Positions 11,877 to 22,193 of a stretch of 64,000 nt of DNA are shown in pieces; position 1 is the stretch's first letter; every line of letters begins with the position of its first letter. Source of the DNA: Adineta vaga (lineage: Eukaryota > Rotifera). The stretch is from contig CP075496.1 in NCBI GenBank assembly GCA_021613535.1, positions 9,734,001-9,798,000 of the forward strand, given 5' to 3'. The position numbers were made by a program, and so were the translations under genes. A model generated the notes under the pieces. It did no database searches, was not told the origin of the DNA, and saw nothing but the letters and a program-made list of their open reading frames with translations.

Positions 11877-12956
11877 ATGTCTCATACTGATGAATATGAA
11901 TATGAAAATGAATTAGCAATCGATTCCAAATTGATCTGTGCTATTTGTTTACTTCCGTATATGAAACCAAAATCAACATTATGTAATCATATATTTTGTC
12001 GAAATTGCATTGAATTATGGCATGAGAAAAGTTTAACATGTCCATTATGTCGTGATATATCGAGTAATAAACATATTAAAACTGTTCGAAATGTTGATTT
12101 ACTTACAAAACTTAATCAATTGAAAGTTAAATGTTTATTATGTGAACAAACAGGAATAGAACGAAAAGATTTTGAATCTCATCGAAATAATTTCTGTTCG
12201 AAACAACATAATACTCATTCATTAGATCAAATGAAAGATTTATGGAAAGATTTTCGAGATGATCATCAAAGTCGCATACCATTTAAATCAACTTATTCAC
12301 GTCGACGACGACTTACTCATATTATTAATCAATTTCCATTGAATTCCAAAATTACTTTGCGAAATTATCAATTAACTGACTCTGATATGTCTATTGTTGT
12401 TCATTATGCAATTAAAAAACGACAATGTCGAATACTTGACTTAGGAGCTAATCAAATTGTTTCCTATGGTATTATACATCTTGCTGATAGTTTAGAGAAA
12501 AATCGTAAATTAAAATTACTTTCACTTCATCAAAATTCGATCTCAGAAAAAAGTATTAAATATCTCACAAATAAACTTTCAACCAAACGTTCATATTTAA
12601 AATGGCTCGATTTAGAATCAACTGATTTAAATGATCATTCAGCAGAATATTTAGCTGAAATGCTTGCAACAAATCAATCAATTACTGGTCTATGGTTATC
12701 AAATAATCGAATCGGTTATCGTGGTGTTATGCTATTAACTTCGATATTAAAATCTTCGAATACAACATTGAAACATTTAGATTTAGAAAATAATCCATCA
12801 ATAGATGATTCATGTTTAGATTATGTAATGGACATGTTAAAAGAAAATCAAACATTAAAAACTGTGTATCTAAATCAATGTCAATTATCGATGATAAGTA
12901 AAAGAAAACTTCGAGAAATCGCAAATACGAAAGCTAATTTTCATTTATATCTTTGA
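11877..12956 (+). CDS. RING finger, C2HC zinc finger and leucine-rich repeat protein, probable E3 ubiquitin ligase
   Basis: Single exon, 359 residues. A complete C3HC4 RING lies at the N-terminus with ligands Cys21, Cys24, Cys36, His38, Cys41, Cys44, Cys55 and Cys58. A second possible zinc knuckle follows (Cys86, Cys89, His102, Cys107), placed like the first TRAF-type finger after a RING. Residues about 155-350 are ribonuclease-inhibitor-like LRRs (LDLGANQI, LKLLSLHQNSIS, LDLENN). RING proteins recruit E2 enzymes; the LRR half would choose the substrate. The LRR type is the same as in the ADP-ribosyltransferase at 1063-2487. An AATAAA word just after the stop (about 12959) is a plausible poly(A) signal. 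Soluble; no membrane segment. Confidence 0.88.
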   Translation: MSHTDEYEYENELAIDSKLICAICLLPYMKPKSTLCNHIFCRNCIELWHEKSLTCPLCRDISSNKHIKTVRNVDLLTKLNQLKVKCLLCEQTGIERKDFESHRNNFCSKQHNTHSLDQMKDLWKDFRDDHQSRIPFKSTYSRRRRLTHIINQFPLNSKITLRNYQLTDSDMSIVVHYAIKKRQCRILDLGANQIVSYGIIHLADSLEKNRKLKLLSLHQNSISEKSIKYLTNKLSTKRSYLKWLDLESTDLNDHSAEYLAEMLATNQSITGLWLSNNRIGYRGVMLLTSILKSSNTTLKHLDLENNPSIDDSCLDYVMDMLKENQTLKTVYLNQCQLSMISKRKLREIANTKANFHLYL

Positions 12957-14449
12957 TAAATAAAATAAAATGATTTGTAAAATTGTATTTTGTTGGTAAA
13001 GAATATATTCGTCGTGTTTTATTTCAGTTTATTAAGAACTATTACGGATGATTTCTCTTTATGGATAATTGATAAATGTTCAAGAGCATCGAGACTGAAT
13101 AATAAAGCGTATAAATACTTGTAAAGTTTCAGAACAAACAAAAAACAACTCATCGTATGTGACACAATGACATAAAAGAAAGAAAGTTCCAATTGAAGTT
13201 CAATATTAATACCGAAAGTTGTGGGTTTAATACAATCAAGATGAATACTTACATGATAATGGCGAACAAGATTAGTAAAACGTGAATATATGGAAGAACA
13301 TAGAGCAAATAATAGTTCATTAGACTGAAATTCAGATGTTAGTAATCATATTAAAAACTTATTGTTTTATAAGTAGAAATTTATTCGATTCTTCTAACAA
13401 AAAACGATGAATATTATTGCAAGATCAAGTGATTGTGTAATAATTTGTTAACAAACTAGTTCGATAGTATTCAAGTGAAAAACGTTTTTCATTATATCAA
13501 ATGAATTTATTCAAAGATACTCAGCACTTCGAAAAGTATTCATAGATTTGTGCAGCTCCTTACTTTTGTTTCTTCGTGTAAATGTACTAATTTTCAAGTC
13601 CATATGAATAATATTTCATACACTTGATGATTCATAAAAAACCTGCAAGTGAAAACTCTCGTATGTAAATGTTTTCTGTGCAGTCAATAAATGGAATGAG
13701 TATTGTAAATACTTCTGCAATTGACACTAATACGAAGTAACATCATATGTTGACATGTTCTTTTCACCTAATTAATCGACAAAATTCTATCATATACTCG
13801 ATTATAATAGATGTCCTATTTTTAAGTCACGTATTCCAAATGAAATAATTAATTATGTTCTTTGAAAGTAGAAAAGTTCTAATTAATGTAAAACTCGTTT
13901 AATCATTATCTTCGTTATTAAAAAAATCATTGTCAAACACTATTAACAAAGACAAGCAGCAGTGAATACAAAATAATTACTTATTAAGCTTAGAAAGTTC
14001 ACGTCTCCTTTGTGTTAAATATGCCTTTCCAATAGATGGGTGAAATAAGAAGCAATGTTCTTTTTTTATAATTGACGAAATTAATGAGCAACAAAACTGA
14101 CTTACTTTTTATTTGAAAACTATTCATAGAATTGTACGCTTCTGGAATTCATTAACCTATACACTGTATCTTGCTATTTTAATAAAATGATAAATTGATG
14201 ACAATTCAAAACGACGCAAGAATTTTTGTTCTGTTACAATGGAATAATTTATGAGTGCACTGAGATGATTATTGATCATCAAAATGGATATATCTAGACA
14301 AAATGTGAAAATCGATATCTCTTATTCTACCCAAGAATGATATATTAGTAATATATTGGCGAATATAAGTTCATCACTTCTTATCTGAATGTATTATAAG
14401 ATAGTTCGATAAGGATTTCTTTGAGCTTATTAAAATAATCGGTAAAACT
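12957..14449. other. Long AT-rich intergenic stretch
   Basis: I found no coding frame with domain content or spliceable exons on either strand. Short poly-A and poly-T runs are common. It leads directly into an inverted-repeat element. Confidence 0.45.
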
Positions 14450-15394
14450 GAATTCCGGCAATTGGAATTTCGAAACCTGAATTTCGACACTGTCCAAATT
14501 CAGAAATAATTTGGACAACGTTGTCGAATTTACACTATTGTCCAAATTCTTGTGGAATAACGACAGAATTTATTTTTCCTGGATATTTTGTTGTCCACTT
14601 TTCAACAGAATTTCGACAGAAGTTTATTCAAAAAATACGTCTGAAACTATATCTATAGATAATAAAAATGATGATTGATATTGTATTAAATTATGTGTAT
14701 AGGTATAGGATTTCTTAATTGTATTTTTTTAATCGAATACATTTTTATATTTCTTAAACTTTTTGTCTTTATCAAAACTACGCGATTGATCGATATTCTT
14801 GAAATTTTCTTTGATAGTGTACGAAAAATGTTTTGCCTTTCTTTACATTATCATACGATTTCATCTTAGCATATACCCTCGAACATCTTAGTTAACACAT
14901 GCATTATACAATCATTTTTCTCTATATCTATTATGTATATCTTTTGTTTGGGCTCGATCTAATCATATATATATATATCATTTGGTGTAGGGTGTGGGTG
15001 TGGATGGATGAGGGCGAAAAGAAGAGTATTACCCATCCTCACCCACACCTACCCATATTATTATGTAGATCTTTTCTTATATTGTTTTTCTGTTTCTTTC
15101 ATTTAATCTAATTTTTGTTCAGAATTTTTTTCTGTGTTCTATTTTTTGGATATTGCTGATCTTTTGATTTCTAACAAAATAAAATTCATAGACGGTTTGT
15201 TATAGAATATCTAACTCTTTCTAAATAACTATTTGTTCTTTCTTTGTGAATTAAAGAAAGAGACAAACTCCCCTGTTTTGTCAATATAGTTATTAGATAT
15301 TTTGTCGTATTACCGGAGGAAAGTCGACAGAAAAAAAATTTAAATCTTACACATTGTCGAAATTCAGGTTTCGAAATTCTAACTGCCGGAATTC
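14450..15394. mobile_element. 945-bp non-autonomous element with about 44-bp terminal inverted repeats
   Basis: The left end (14450-14493, starting gaattccggcaattggaat) and the right end (15351-15394) are reverse complements with only a few mismatches. The interior is AT-rich with no credible transposase frame, so this looks like a MITE or deleted DNA transposon. Next to the left arm a nested hairpin occurs (gtccaaat ... atttggac). No clear target-site duplication was visible immediately outside the arms, so the true ends may lie a few bases away. Confidence 0.65.
14986..15056. repeat. G-rich/C-rich hairpin inside the inverted-repeat element
   Basis: A G-rich run containing TGTAGGG and TGTGGG-like units is followed by its near reverse complement (cctcacccacacctaccc), enough for a long hairpin. 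TGTGGG is the telomeric repeat unit reported for Adineta, so the resemblance is worth noting. Two or three units in a hairpin are not a telomere. Confidence 0.5.
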
Positions 15395-15485
15395 CATAGA
15401 ACCAAATAATCTAATAATTAGTTGGATACATTGTAGTTCAACTACAAAAGGGATTGGTCGAAAAATTATGTCTCTTAAACACGCG

Positions 15486-15689
15486 GGAAATGTCATAATA
15501 CGAAAGTCCCTACCACGTATAGATCACGAATCTGATGTCCTTTTGTCTAGATCTGATCGTTTCTTTTCAGCGATATCCATGGGGGAGTACCTGAGTCCAG
15601 TACTGAGATCTGGGTACTTCCCTACGGGAAACACCGGAAAAAAAAGATCAGATCTAGATGACAAGGGCTTTCGTATTATGACATTACCA
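15486..15689. mobile_element. Foldback or MITE-like palindrome of about 200 bp
   Basis: The 18-mer aatgtcataatacgaaag near 15488 recurs as its exact reverse complement near 15668-15686. Inner blocks also pair: tctagatctgatc near 15548 with gatcagatctaga near 15645. The centre carries a smaller G-rich inverted repeat around agtacct/gggtactt. An open frame runs across the palindrome but is a by-product of it. Adjacent to the right end of the 945-bp element. Confidence 0.55.
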
Positions 15690-16248
15690 GTATGAGTAAA
15701 ACGTCATAGTTTTCGACCACTCCCTTTATCTCGTGTTTCTATTTCTGTATTTTCAAAGATATCGTGTAACAGACAAGGAAAGTGTGATCTCAAGATTAAA
15801 TCTTTTCATTAACTGATGTTTCGAGATCATTAACTATGCGACATAGGACGTACTGTATGATGTTCAGAATATGGGATAATTAGAAAAACGGCATGTTTCT
15901 ACAGAAAAAGGATATTCTATTCTATCGTGGCATTGATTTAATGAATAAAAAACAGTAAGAGTTCGATATTCTCCTGTTCTTTCACCCTTTATTCATAGTT
16001 ATATATATATATAAATTGTGAGACAAAATAGTTAGTTTCAATATTTGAAAATATGACAATACACAAATGATGCGTTTATAGGCACGATAAGAATAGTATC
16101 TAATCTTTCACGCTTATTTTTCACTCTTCATATAATTCTAATAATAAATTCTTATTTTTATTTTGTAGATTTTAAAATATATTAAGATCACGTGCAATCA
16201 ATTCATACTATTACTTTTAAATTATTACCTTCTATTCATTTTTTCATC
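15690..16248. other. 5' flank of the first receptor gene
   Basis: AT-rich, with a run of TATATATATA near 16002-16013 that could serve as a TATA element for the receptor downstream. No coding content recognised. Confidence 0.4.
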
Positions 16249-17241
16249 ATGAAGTCATCCACAGACATTGATTTTATTGCATCATTAAATTACAACCAGG
16301 AGCAACTGAACCGATTTTTATCATCTACTATTTTCATTTTTGGTGCAGTGGGCAATATTCTCAATTGTGTTCTCCTGTCTGAACGAAAGTTCCGAGCCAA
16401 TCCATGTGCATTACTCTTCCTTGTCTCATCATTTGTTGATCTCATTTCGATTCTCGTCGGTCTACCTACGCGCATCTTAGCTGGTTGGCAACTCGATCCA
16501 ACTACTACCATCACTTGGCTCTGTCGATGTCGCGCTTTCCTCGTCTTCAGTACAAGAACAATGGCAACATGGCTCATCGTCTTCGCAACTGTTGATCGAT
16601 GGCTTCTATCATCCACTGATATTCATCGACGTCAACTCAGTTCAATCAAACATACTAAAATACAAATCATCATCAGTTTCATTCTTTCTATTCTTTCCTA
16701 TGGTCATATGTTGAGTTGTTATGAAGCCAACATCGTTGACCAACCATTGAAATGTTATGGAAATACAAATGCATGTCGACTAGTAACAGATTTGATGTAT
16801 GCAAGTGTTACAATTGTTATTCCATTGATTATCATGATTATCTTTGGTTTGATGACAATCTCAAATGTTCGTCATGTTCATATGCGTGTTCAACAAGGAA
16901 TCAACATTCCTGATAATCATGCATACATGGAACAGAAAAATCATCATGGCCGAAAGGTGAATCATCATTTGCTTCGAATGTTATTTGTTCAAGTGGTTTT
17001 TTTGATTATCTTATGTGTTCCACAAGCGATTCAAAAGATATATATAACTGTGAGACCATTTGGATCAGGATCAGAAGCTGAAGATGCCATGAAGACATTT
17101 TTGTATAATATTGAACTATTGTTGGCATTTATTGCAAGTGGAATGCCATTCTATATTTATACATTATCAAGTGGCACCATGTACCGTACAGCATTGATAG
17201 ATTTAACACATGCAATTCATCGAAAACTGACTTGTCTCTAA
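16249..17241 (+). CDS. Rhodopsin-like (class A) G-protein-coupled receptor, copy 1
   Basis: Seven hydrophobic segments in 330 residues. Features seen: Gly-Asn in helix 1 (GNILNC), an Asp in helix 2 (VDLISI), a Cys at the top of helix 3 (LCRCRA), Asp-Arg-Trp in place of DRY after helix 3, Cys residues in loop 2 (KCYGNT), and SGMPFYIYTLS in helix 7 in place of NPxxY. I chose the start at 16249 because it gives an N-terminus of the same length as the paralogues; the frame also opens with an upstream ATG at 16192, which would add 19 residues. Intronless. From 16401 to 17174 it is almost identical in DNA to the receptor at 19250-20275. Ligand unknown; peptide receptors are the nearest well-known group. 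Confidence 0.88.
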   Translation: MKSSTDIDFIASLNYNQEQLNRFLSSTIFIFGAVGNILNCVLLSERKFRANPCALLFLVSSFVDLISILVGLPTRILAGWQLDPTTTITWLCRCRAFLVFSTRTMATWLIVFATVDRWLLSSTDIHRRQLSSIKHTKIQIIISFILSILSYGHMLSCYEANIVDQPLKCYGNTNACRLVTDLMYASVTIVIPLIIMIIFGLMTISNVRHVHMRVQQGINIPDNHAYMEQKNHHGRKVNHHLLRMLFVQVVFLIILCVPQAIQKIYITVRPFGSGSEAEDAMKTFLYNIELLLAFIASGMPFYIYTLSSGTMYRTALIDLTHAIHRKLTCL

Positions 17242-18288
17242 TAAGTATATTGACTATCAAAAACAATCAAATTACTTTTTAAAAGAATGATGTATATCAT
17301 CGAATAAAAATATAGTTTATATTTTGTCTTAGCGGTGATTCAGATCTTACTACACAGATTGCATTTAAAAAGGAATTTATGGATGTCTCATTCGATCTTA
17401 CTGTTGCATATGGATACGATTTTAAATGACTCCTGTATGTGAGTGCATTTCCAACTCAAACTCAAGAATATATCAACCATTTTTATACTTAAAACTTATT
17501 AAACATTATAAACGAGAAAAACCTTTGACAACATAATCGAATATTAGATGTAAGTATAGCTTTAGGAGTTTAGATTGTCAAATTGAACACGTTTGTCATG
17601 TCGACCTGAAAATGGACTCTCTAAAAGTAATTTAATTAATTTATGTGCAAAGTATTCAATATGAATAGCTTTTCATCATGTACCAAAAATGATCTAAATT
17701 TAATCGATAAAGTTGGCTTGAAGATAAAAAGGCATGATTATGTCACACTTTTAAACGTTAGTAATTTCTTACGACTATATTTTGTATATTGAATTAATTT
17801 TTATCAAAGAGAAAACATAGATCGCAAACGGTTTCTTTCGTCTACGTGAAATTATCAAAATATGAAAAATGTTATACTCTCTGTGTTAGTCAATATTCAA
17901 CTTTCATTAAATCTTGCTATTCGTCATATAATTCAAGGATATTTCACAACGATGATGTTAGAATTCATTTACTGAAATACTAAACGCAGATCAGTATGCG
18001 TATTAATTTTTCTTCCGGTGTGTATTTAATGAAATTATTATTTATATACGTAAAAAAGATAAATTATATTTATATAGGTGTAATTGTTTCCGTTATATTA
18101 GAATACAAGCGTCTTAAAAATATATTAACATATTTTCAGCGAAATAATTATCAATTAAAATTCAAGTGACCATCTCATTCAAGGGCATTGTTATTGAAGA
18201 TTAGTTTACAAGAATGTTTGAAATTAAATGAACGAGAGAAGTCAAATCATTCTTGATATACTTGTTGACGAGTACTATATAATTTCGC
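17242..18288. other. Intergenic stretch between receptor copies
   Basis: No coding frame recognised. Unlike the receptor cores on either side, this flank has no counterpart beside the second copy. Confidence 0.4.
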
Positions 18289-18600
18289 ACAGACATCCAT
18301 CAAATCCTGATTTTAGGTGATAAAGATGGTTCATTTTCGATATCAGAAGTCATTAGTTCCTGTCACCTCTTCGGGTGCTACTTAAGAGTGATTGTTGTTT
18401 TCTGACAATAATCCTAAAGTTATCAAATTTTGGCAAACCCTCAGCATTTTTTCGTTAGGATTAGACAACTTTTTCATTATCATGAGATGGAACAACGAAT
18501 GATGAGTAAGTAACACCTAAATATTTTGCAGGGACTGATGACATTTGACATCGGAGATGAGCCATCTTTATCACCTTAAAACAGGATTTGACGCACACAG
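18289..18600. mobile_element. MITE-like element with imperfect terminal inverted repeats of about 70 bp
   Basis: The left arm (about 18289-18362; words catcaaatcctg and ggtgataaagatgg) matches the reverse complement of the right arm (about 18531-18600; ccatctttatcacc and caggatttgacg). Total length is about 310 bp. There is no open frame of note inside. Arms differ by scattered substitutions, so the copy is not brand new. It lies between two near-identical receptor genes. Confidence 0.6.
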
Positions 18601-19249
18601 AATTTCATAGAAAACATCTAGTGATTAGAAAACTGCTTTCTATTCCTTCGTTTCTCTCTAAATCCCTATAAGAATTAAGAATTTCTACTTTTCACAGAAC
18701 ATTTTCTATTTTTTTCTCATCTTACCATGTTATTTTGCTATCTCGTATTTTCCATTACATATAGAGTATCCACACTGCTTAATGATTATTATCAAAACCA
18801 AATTTAATTTTTCCGAAAGAAACCATCCAAATCGAGAAGTACATTTATCGTATTGTCGTTGTTAATAGGACTGCACTAAGTACCATAGAAAAACTTCTTA
18901 AAAAATTGACAGCAACAATGAAAGATATTCCACTCTTTTTTTCTAACATTCTTTCTAGAAAATGATTATAAGTTTATCGAAGCAGTAGGTGGTTTCGCAG
19001 TTACTTCTTTATGCTATAACATCAGAGGGTGTTTCTATTATAAGAATAAAGAAAATTACTTTCGGATGATAAGAATATTCTTTACCAATGTCGGAATAAA
19101 ATTTTACTTTATGTTGTTAGTGCAGATCAATCGTTTCTGAATTCACCTTTTGACAGATCCAATTAATATCTACTATCTATCTATATATAGTTTTAGTTTC
19201 AAAAAAACATTCTCAACCAACAAATTCTATAAAAAACGGAGCATTCCGT
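18601..19249. other. 5' flank of the second receptor gene
   Basis: AT-rich, no coding frame recognised; contains a TATA-like element close to the start codon. Confidence 0.4.
19182..19189 (+). promoter_or_regulatory. TATA-like element upstream of receptor copy 2
   Basis: TATATATA about 60 bases before the ATG at 19250. A similar run stands about 95 bases before the receptor at 25295 and about 240 before the one at 16249. In such AT-rich DNA the match alone is weak. Confidence 0.3.
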
Positions 19250-20275
19250 ATGGAATTATTAATAGGTAATAATAGTTTTGATACGCTAGTGCAGATTTCT
19301 CTGCAGTTTGATCGTTATTTCGCGTCTATGATCTTCGTATTTGGTGTGACGGGCAATATTCTCAACTGTCTTCTCCTATCTGAACGAAAATTCCGATCTA
19401 ATCCATGTGCATTACTCTTCCTTGTCTCATCATTTGTTGATCTCATTTCGATTCTCGTCGGTCTACCTACGCGCATCTTAGCTGGTTGGCAACTCGATCC
19501 AACTACTACCATCACTTGGCTCTGTCGATGTCGCGCTTTCCTCGTCTTCAGTACAAGAACAATGGCAACATGGCTCATCGTCTTCGCAACTGTTGATCGA
19601 TGGCTTCTATTATCCACTGATATTCATCGACGTCAACTCAGTTCAATCAAACATACTAAAATACAAATCATCATCAGTTTCATTCTTTCTATTCTTTCCT
19701 ATGGTCATATGTTGCGTTGTTATGAAGCCAACATCGTTGACCAACCATTGAAATGTTATGGAAATACAAATGTATGTCGACTAGTAACAGATTTGATGTA
19801 TGCAAGTATTACAATTGTTATTCCATTGACTATCATGATTATCTTTGGTTTGATGACAATCTCAAATGTTCGTCATGTTCATATGCGTATTCAACAAGGA
19901 ATCAATACTCTTGATAATCATGCACACATGGGACAAAAAAATCATCATGGCCGAAAGATGAATAATCATTTACTTCGAATGTTATTTGTTCAAGTGGTAT
20001 TTGTGATTATCTTATGTGTTCCACAAGCGATTCAAAAGATATATATAACTGTGAGACCATTTGGATCAGGATCAGAAGCTGAAGATGCCATGAAGACATT
20101 TTTGTATAATATTGAACTATTGTTGGCATTTATTGCAAGTGGAATGCCATTCTATATCTATACATTGTCAAGTGGAAACATATTTCGTAAAACATTGATA
20201 AATATGATCCGAAATCTCAACAATAAATGGATTATGTATATACTTCAACTTCATCGAGTACTTTCGTTAAGATAG
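19250..20275 (+). CDS. Rhodopsin-like (class A) G-protein-coupled receptor, copy 2
   Basis: 341 residues, intronless, with the same seven-helix plan as the gene at 16249: GNILNC in helix 1, VDRWLL after helix 3, CYGNTNVC in loop 2 and SGMPFYIYTLS in helix 7. The DNA from 19402 to 20175 differs from copy 1 at only about twenty positions by eye, several changing amino acids (for example Ser/Arg near the end of helix 4 and Ala/Val in loop 2). The first 20 codons, the C-terminal tail after helix 7 and both flanks are unrelated. This copy keeps a longer tail (about 25 residues more). The pattern suits gene conversion of the core, or a tandem duplication whose ends were replaced. Confidence 0.88.
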   Translation: MELLIGNNSFDTLVQISLQFDRYFASMIFVFGVTGNILNCLLLSERKFRSNPCALLFLVSSFVDLISILVGLPTRILAGWQLDPTTTITWLCRCRAFLVFSTRTMATWLIVFATVDRWLLLSTDIHRRQLSSIKHTKIQIIISFILSILSYGHMLRCYEANIVDQPLKCYGNTNVCRLVTDLMYASITIVIPLTIMIIFGLMTISNVRHVHMRIQQGINTLDNHAHMGQKNHHGRKMNNHLLRMLFVQVVFVIILCVPQAIQKIYITVRPFGSGSEAEDAMKTFLYNIELLLAFIASGMPFYIYTLSSGNIFRKTLINMIRNLNNKWIMYILQLHRVLSLR

Positions 20276-20563
20276 TTTTAATGAAATATTGTAGAATATG
20301 CTAGAATGGATATACCACGCTGTTGTGCTGTTGGAAATTTAGAATGACAGATTTTGTAAATAGAAAAAACTGCATTAATATCGTTCAAAAAATACATGTT
20401 CTTTGAGATATTGATAGGCATGATAGAATGATATATTTTAAAAATATTTAAATAGTATTTATTCTATACAAAATAGTTTTACTACATAAAATGTTTAGTT
20501 TTTTATGCGTTTCAATGAAGACGGAAGGATATTGTTATTTTTATTGTAAAACGCCTGCTGAGA

Positions 20564-21852
20564 TCAAACAATAACTTGATCATTCTCTAAACTTAATAGA
20601 CATTTGGTTTCTTGTACGACTGTTTGAATGAATTCTGTATGTCTTTGATTATCTTCAACAAGTAATGCACATATACTTTGATCGAGAAAGCATTTGAGTA
20701 ATGCAGCAAATCTTAATGCAGCTTCGTTGTAACCATATCGGTAATTCATATATTTAAATAAAATTTCAACATATAAATTTTGAAGATAAAATACATTCAT
20801 GTTATTCGAAAGTAAATTGAACTGGTCTTGGGGTAGATTATTTTCTAAATTCGAAAGTCATGAATGAGAAATCTAATACGAAAAAAAGAATAAATAATAT
20901 AAGTTATTATCTACTTACGAATGATAGCTTCAATAATTGAACTAACATCTTCACAACCCGTTGAAAATATCAAAATTGGTAAAAATAATTTGATTAAAGT
21001 TCCATCATTATCAATTCGCTCATAAATTTTCAAGCCTTCTTCCATAACTATAGAACCATAGATTGCTGGAAAACCAAATTTAAAAGCAACACTATGATAA
21101 GCATCTGTCTCGCGAAATATACTGATTCCAATAAATCCACATGTACTTTTCATATTTCTCTCAATCAATATTGAACGATCATTGATGGAAAGTGAAGAAA
21201 ACTGAGATATAATGTCGATTAACGGTGAGAGAGATAAATACATGGAACTGATAATATCTAAAATATTACTCATTGCCATTTTAATACGAAGTTTCATTGG
21301 ATGCGTCGATTGAGTCTTTAATAACTGCCGAATATATGGTATCGGTGATTTTATAGCATAAACATTGATAATATTCGATAAATTATTCCATTGTTCACTA
21401 TTTAATAGTGATCGATCATTTTGAAGTAAATCCAGTGGATAAATCACATATGATGATTGTTTCTTTTCCAATGTTCGTGTTTTTCGTTTTTGATGAGCAG
21501 CACGAAGTAATTCCCGTTGCATACCAACGGATAAGCATTTCTTCAATCGACAATATCGACAAGCTCGTCGACTATGTATTGTTACATCACATTGACTGGC
21601 AAATACACATTGATTGTTACTCTAGAAAAGATTTGCAGATAGTCTTAAGATAGAGAAAAAGAAATTTCATGTACGAACGAGATCATATTGAGCATTTCGT
21701 CGAAAAAATATTTTACATGACTCACAACATAATGCACCATAATGCATAATTGCTTTTTGTGTACCACATACTGTACATATTTCATCCGATCTCACTTGTA
21801 GAAGTGAATCAGAGACACAAGCAATGACTAGTTCTTGATCTTTATAATCCAT
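20564..21852 (-). CDS. Nuclear hormone receptor (zinc-finger DNA-binding domain plus divergent ligand-binding domain)
   Basis: Three exons, 21852-21679, 21621-20919 and 20844-20564, join in frame to 385 residues. The DNA-binding domain is complete: first zinc module Cys26, Cys29, Cys43, Cys46; second module Cys63, Cys69, Cys79, Cys82 with the canonical 5-9-2 spacing. The P-box reads CESCK rather than the common CEGCK. A basic stretch (KKCLSVGM, then HQKRKTRTLEKK) follows. Residues about 150-385 should be the ligand-binding domain but are too divergent for a subfamily call. The intron after the first module uses a GTTCGT donor, the only phase that keeps the second module in frame. Acts in the nucleus as a transcription factor; ligand unknown. 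A decayed relative lies directly upstream. Confidence 0.85.
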
Positions 21853-22193
21853 TAAATGTAATCATGTGAATCTAAAATGATAAGTTTTCGTATTAGTTTT
21901 AATAGCGGTAACAACATCATTTCCGTATGCGGGCTGTATAGCAAGCAAACTATAGGATTTAAACAATAACATAATAATATACAACCTTTGAAATTGTTGA
22001 ATGGTATTGACAAGATTATCTATGTAAAGAAAATATAAGAGAGAATTTTCGAACTTTTATTTATGATTTTAACAATCTATTCTCTTGCTGCACAGGCAAG
22101 TATAAAAAATACATGATTTCATCTAAAATCATTTTGCATTGATAACGGTTGTCCACTTTTTTCGATCATAGTTTGCACTAATTATTCATCCTT
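21853..22193. other. Spacer between the nuclear receptor and its decayed copy
   Basis: Presumed promoter of the intact nuclear receptor gene. No coding content recognised. Confidence 0.35.

Noticed and set aside
14899-15111. 70-codon frame inside the inverted-repeat element
   Set aside because: Low-complexity Ile/Tyr and His/Pro runs; not a transposase.
15354-15695. 113-codon frame
   Set aside because: It runs through the end of one inverted-repeat element and the whole foldback palindrome; no domain, composition set by the repeats.
16290-19617. Minus-strand frames at 16290-16616 and 19315-19617
   Set aside because: Antisense shadows of the receptor cores; they resemble each other only because the receptors do.
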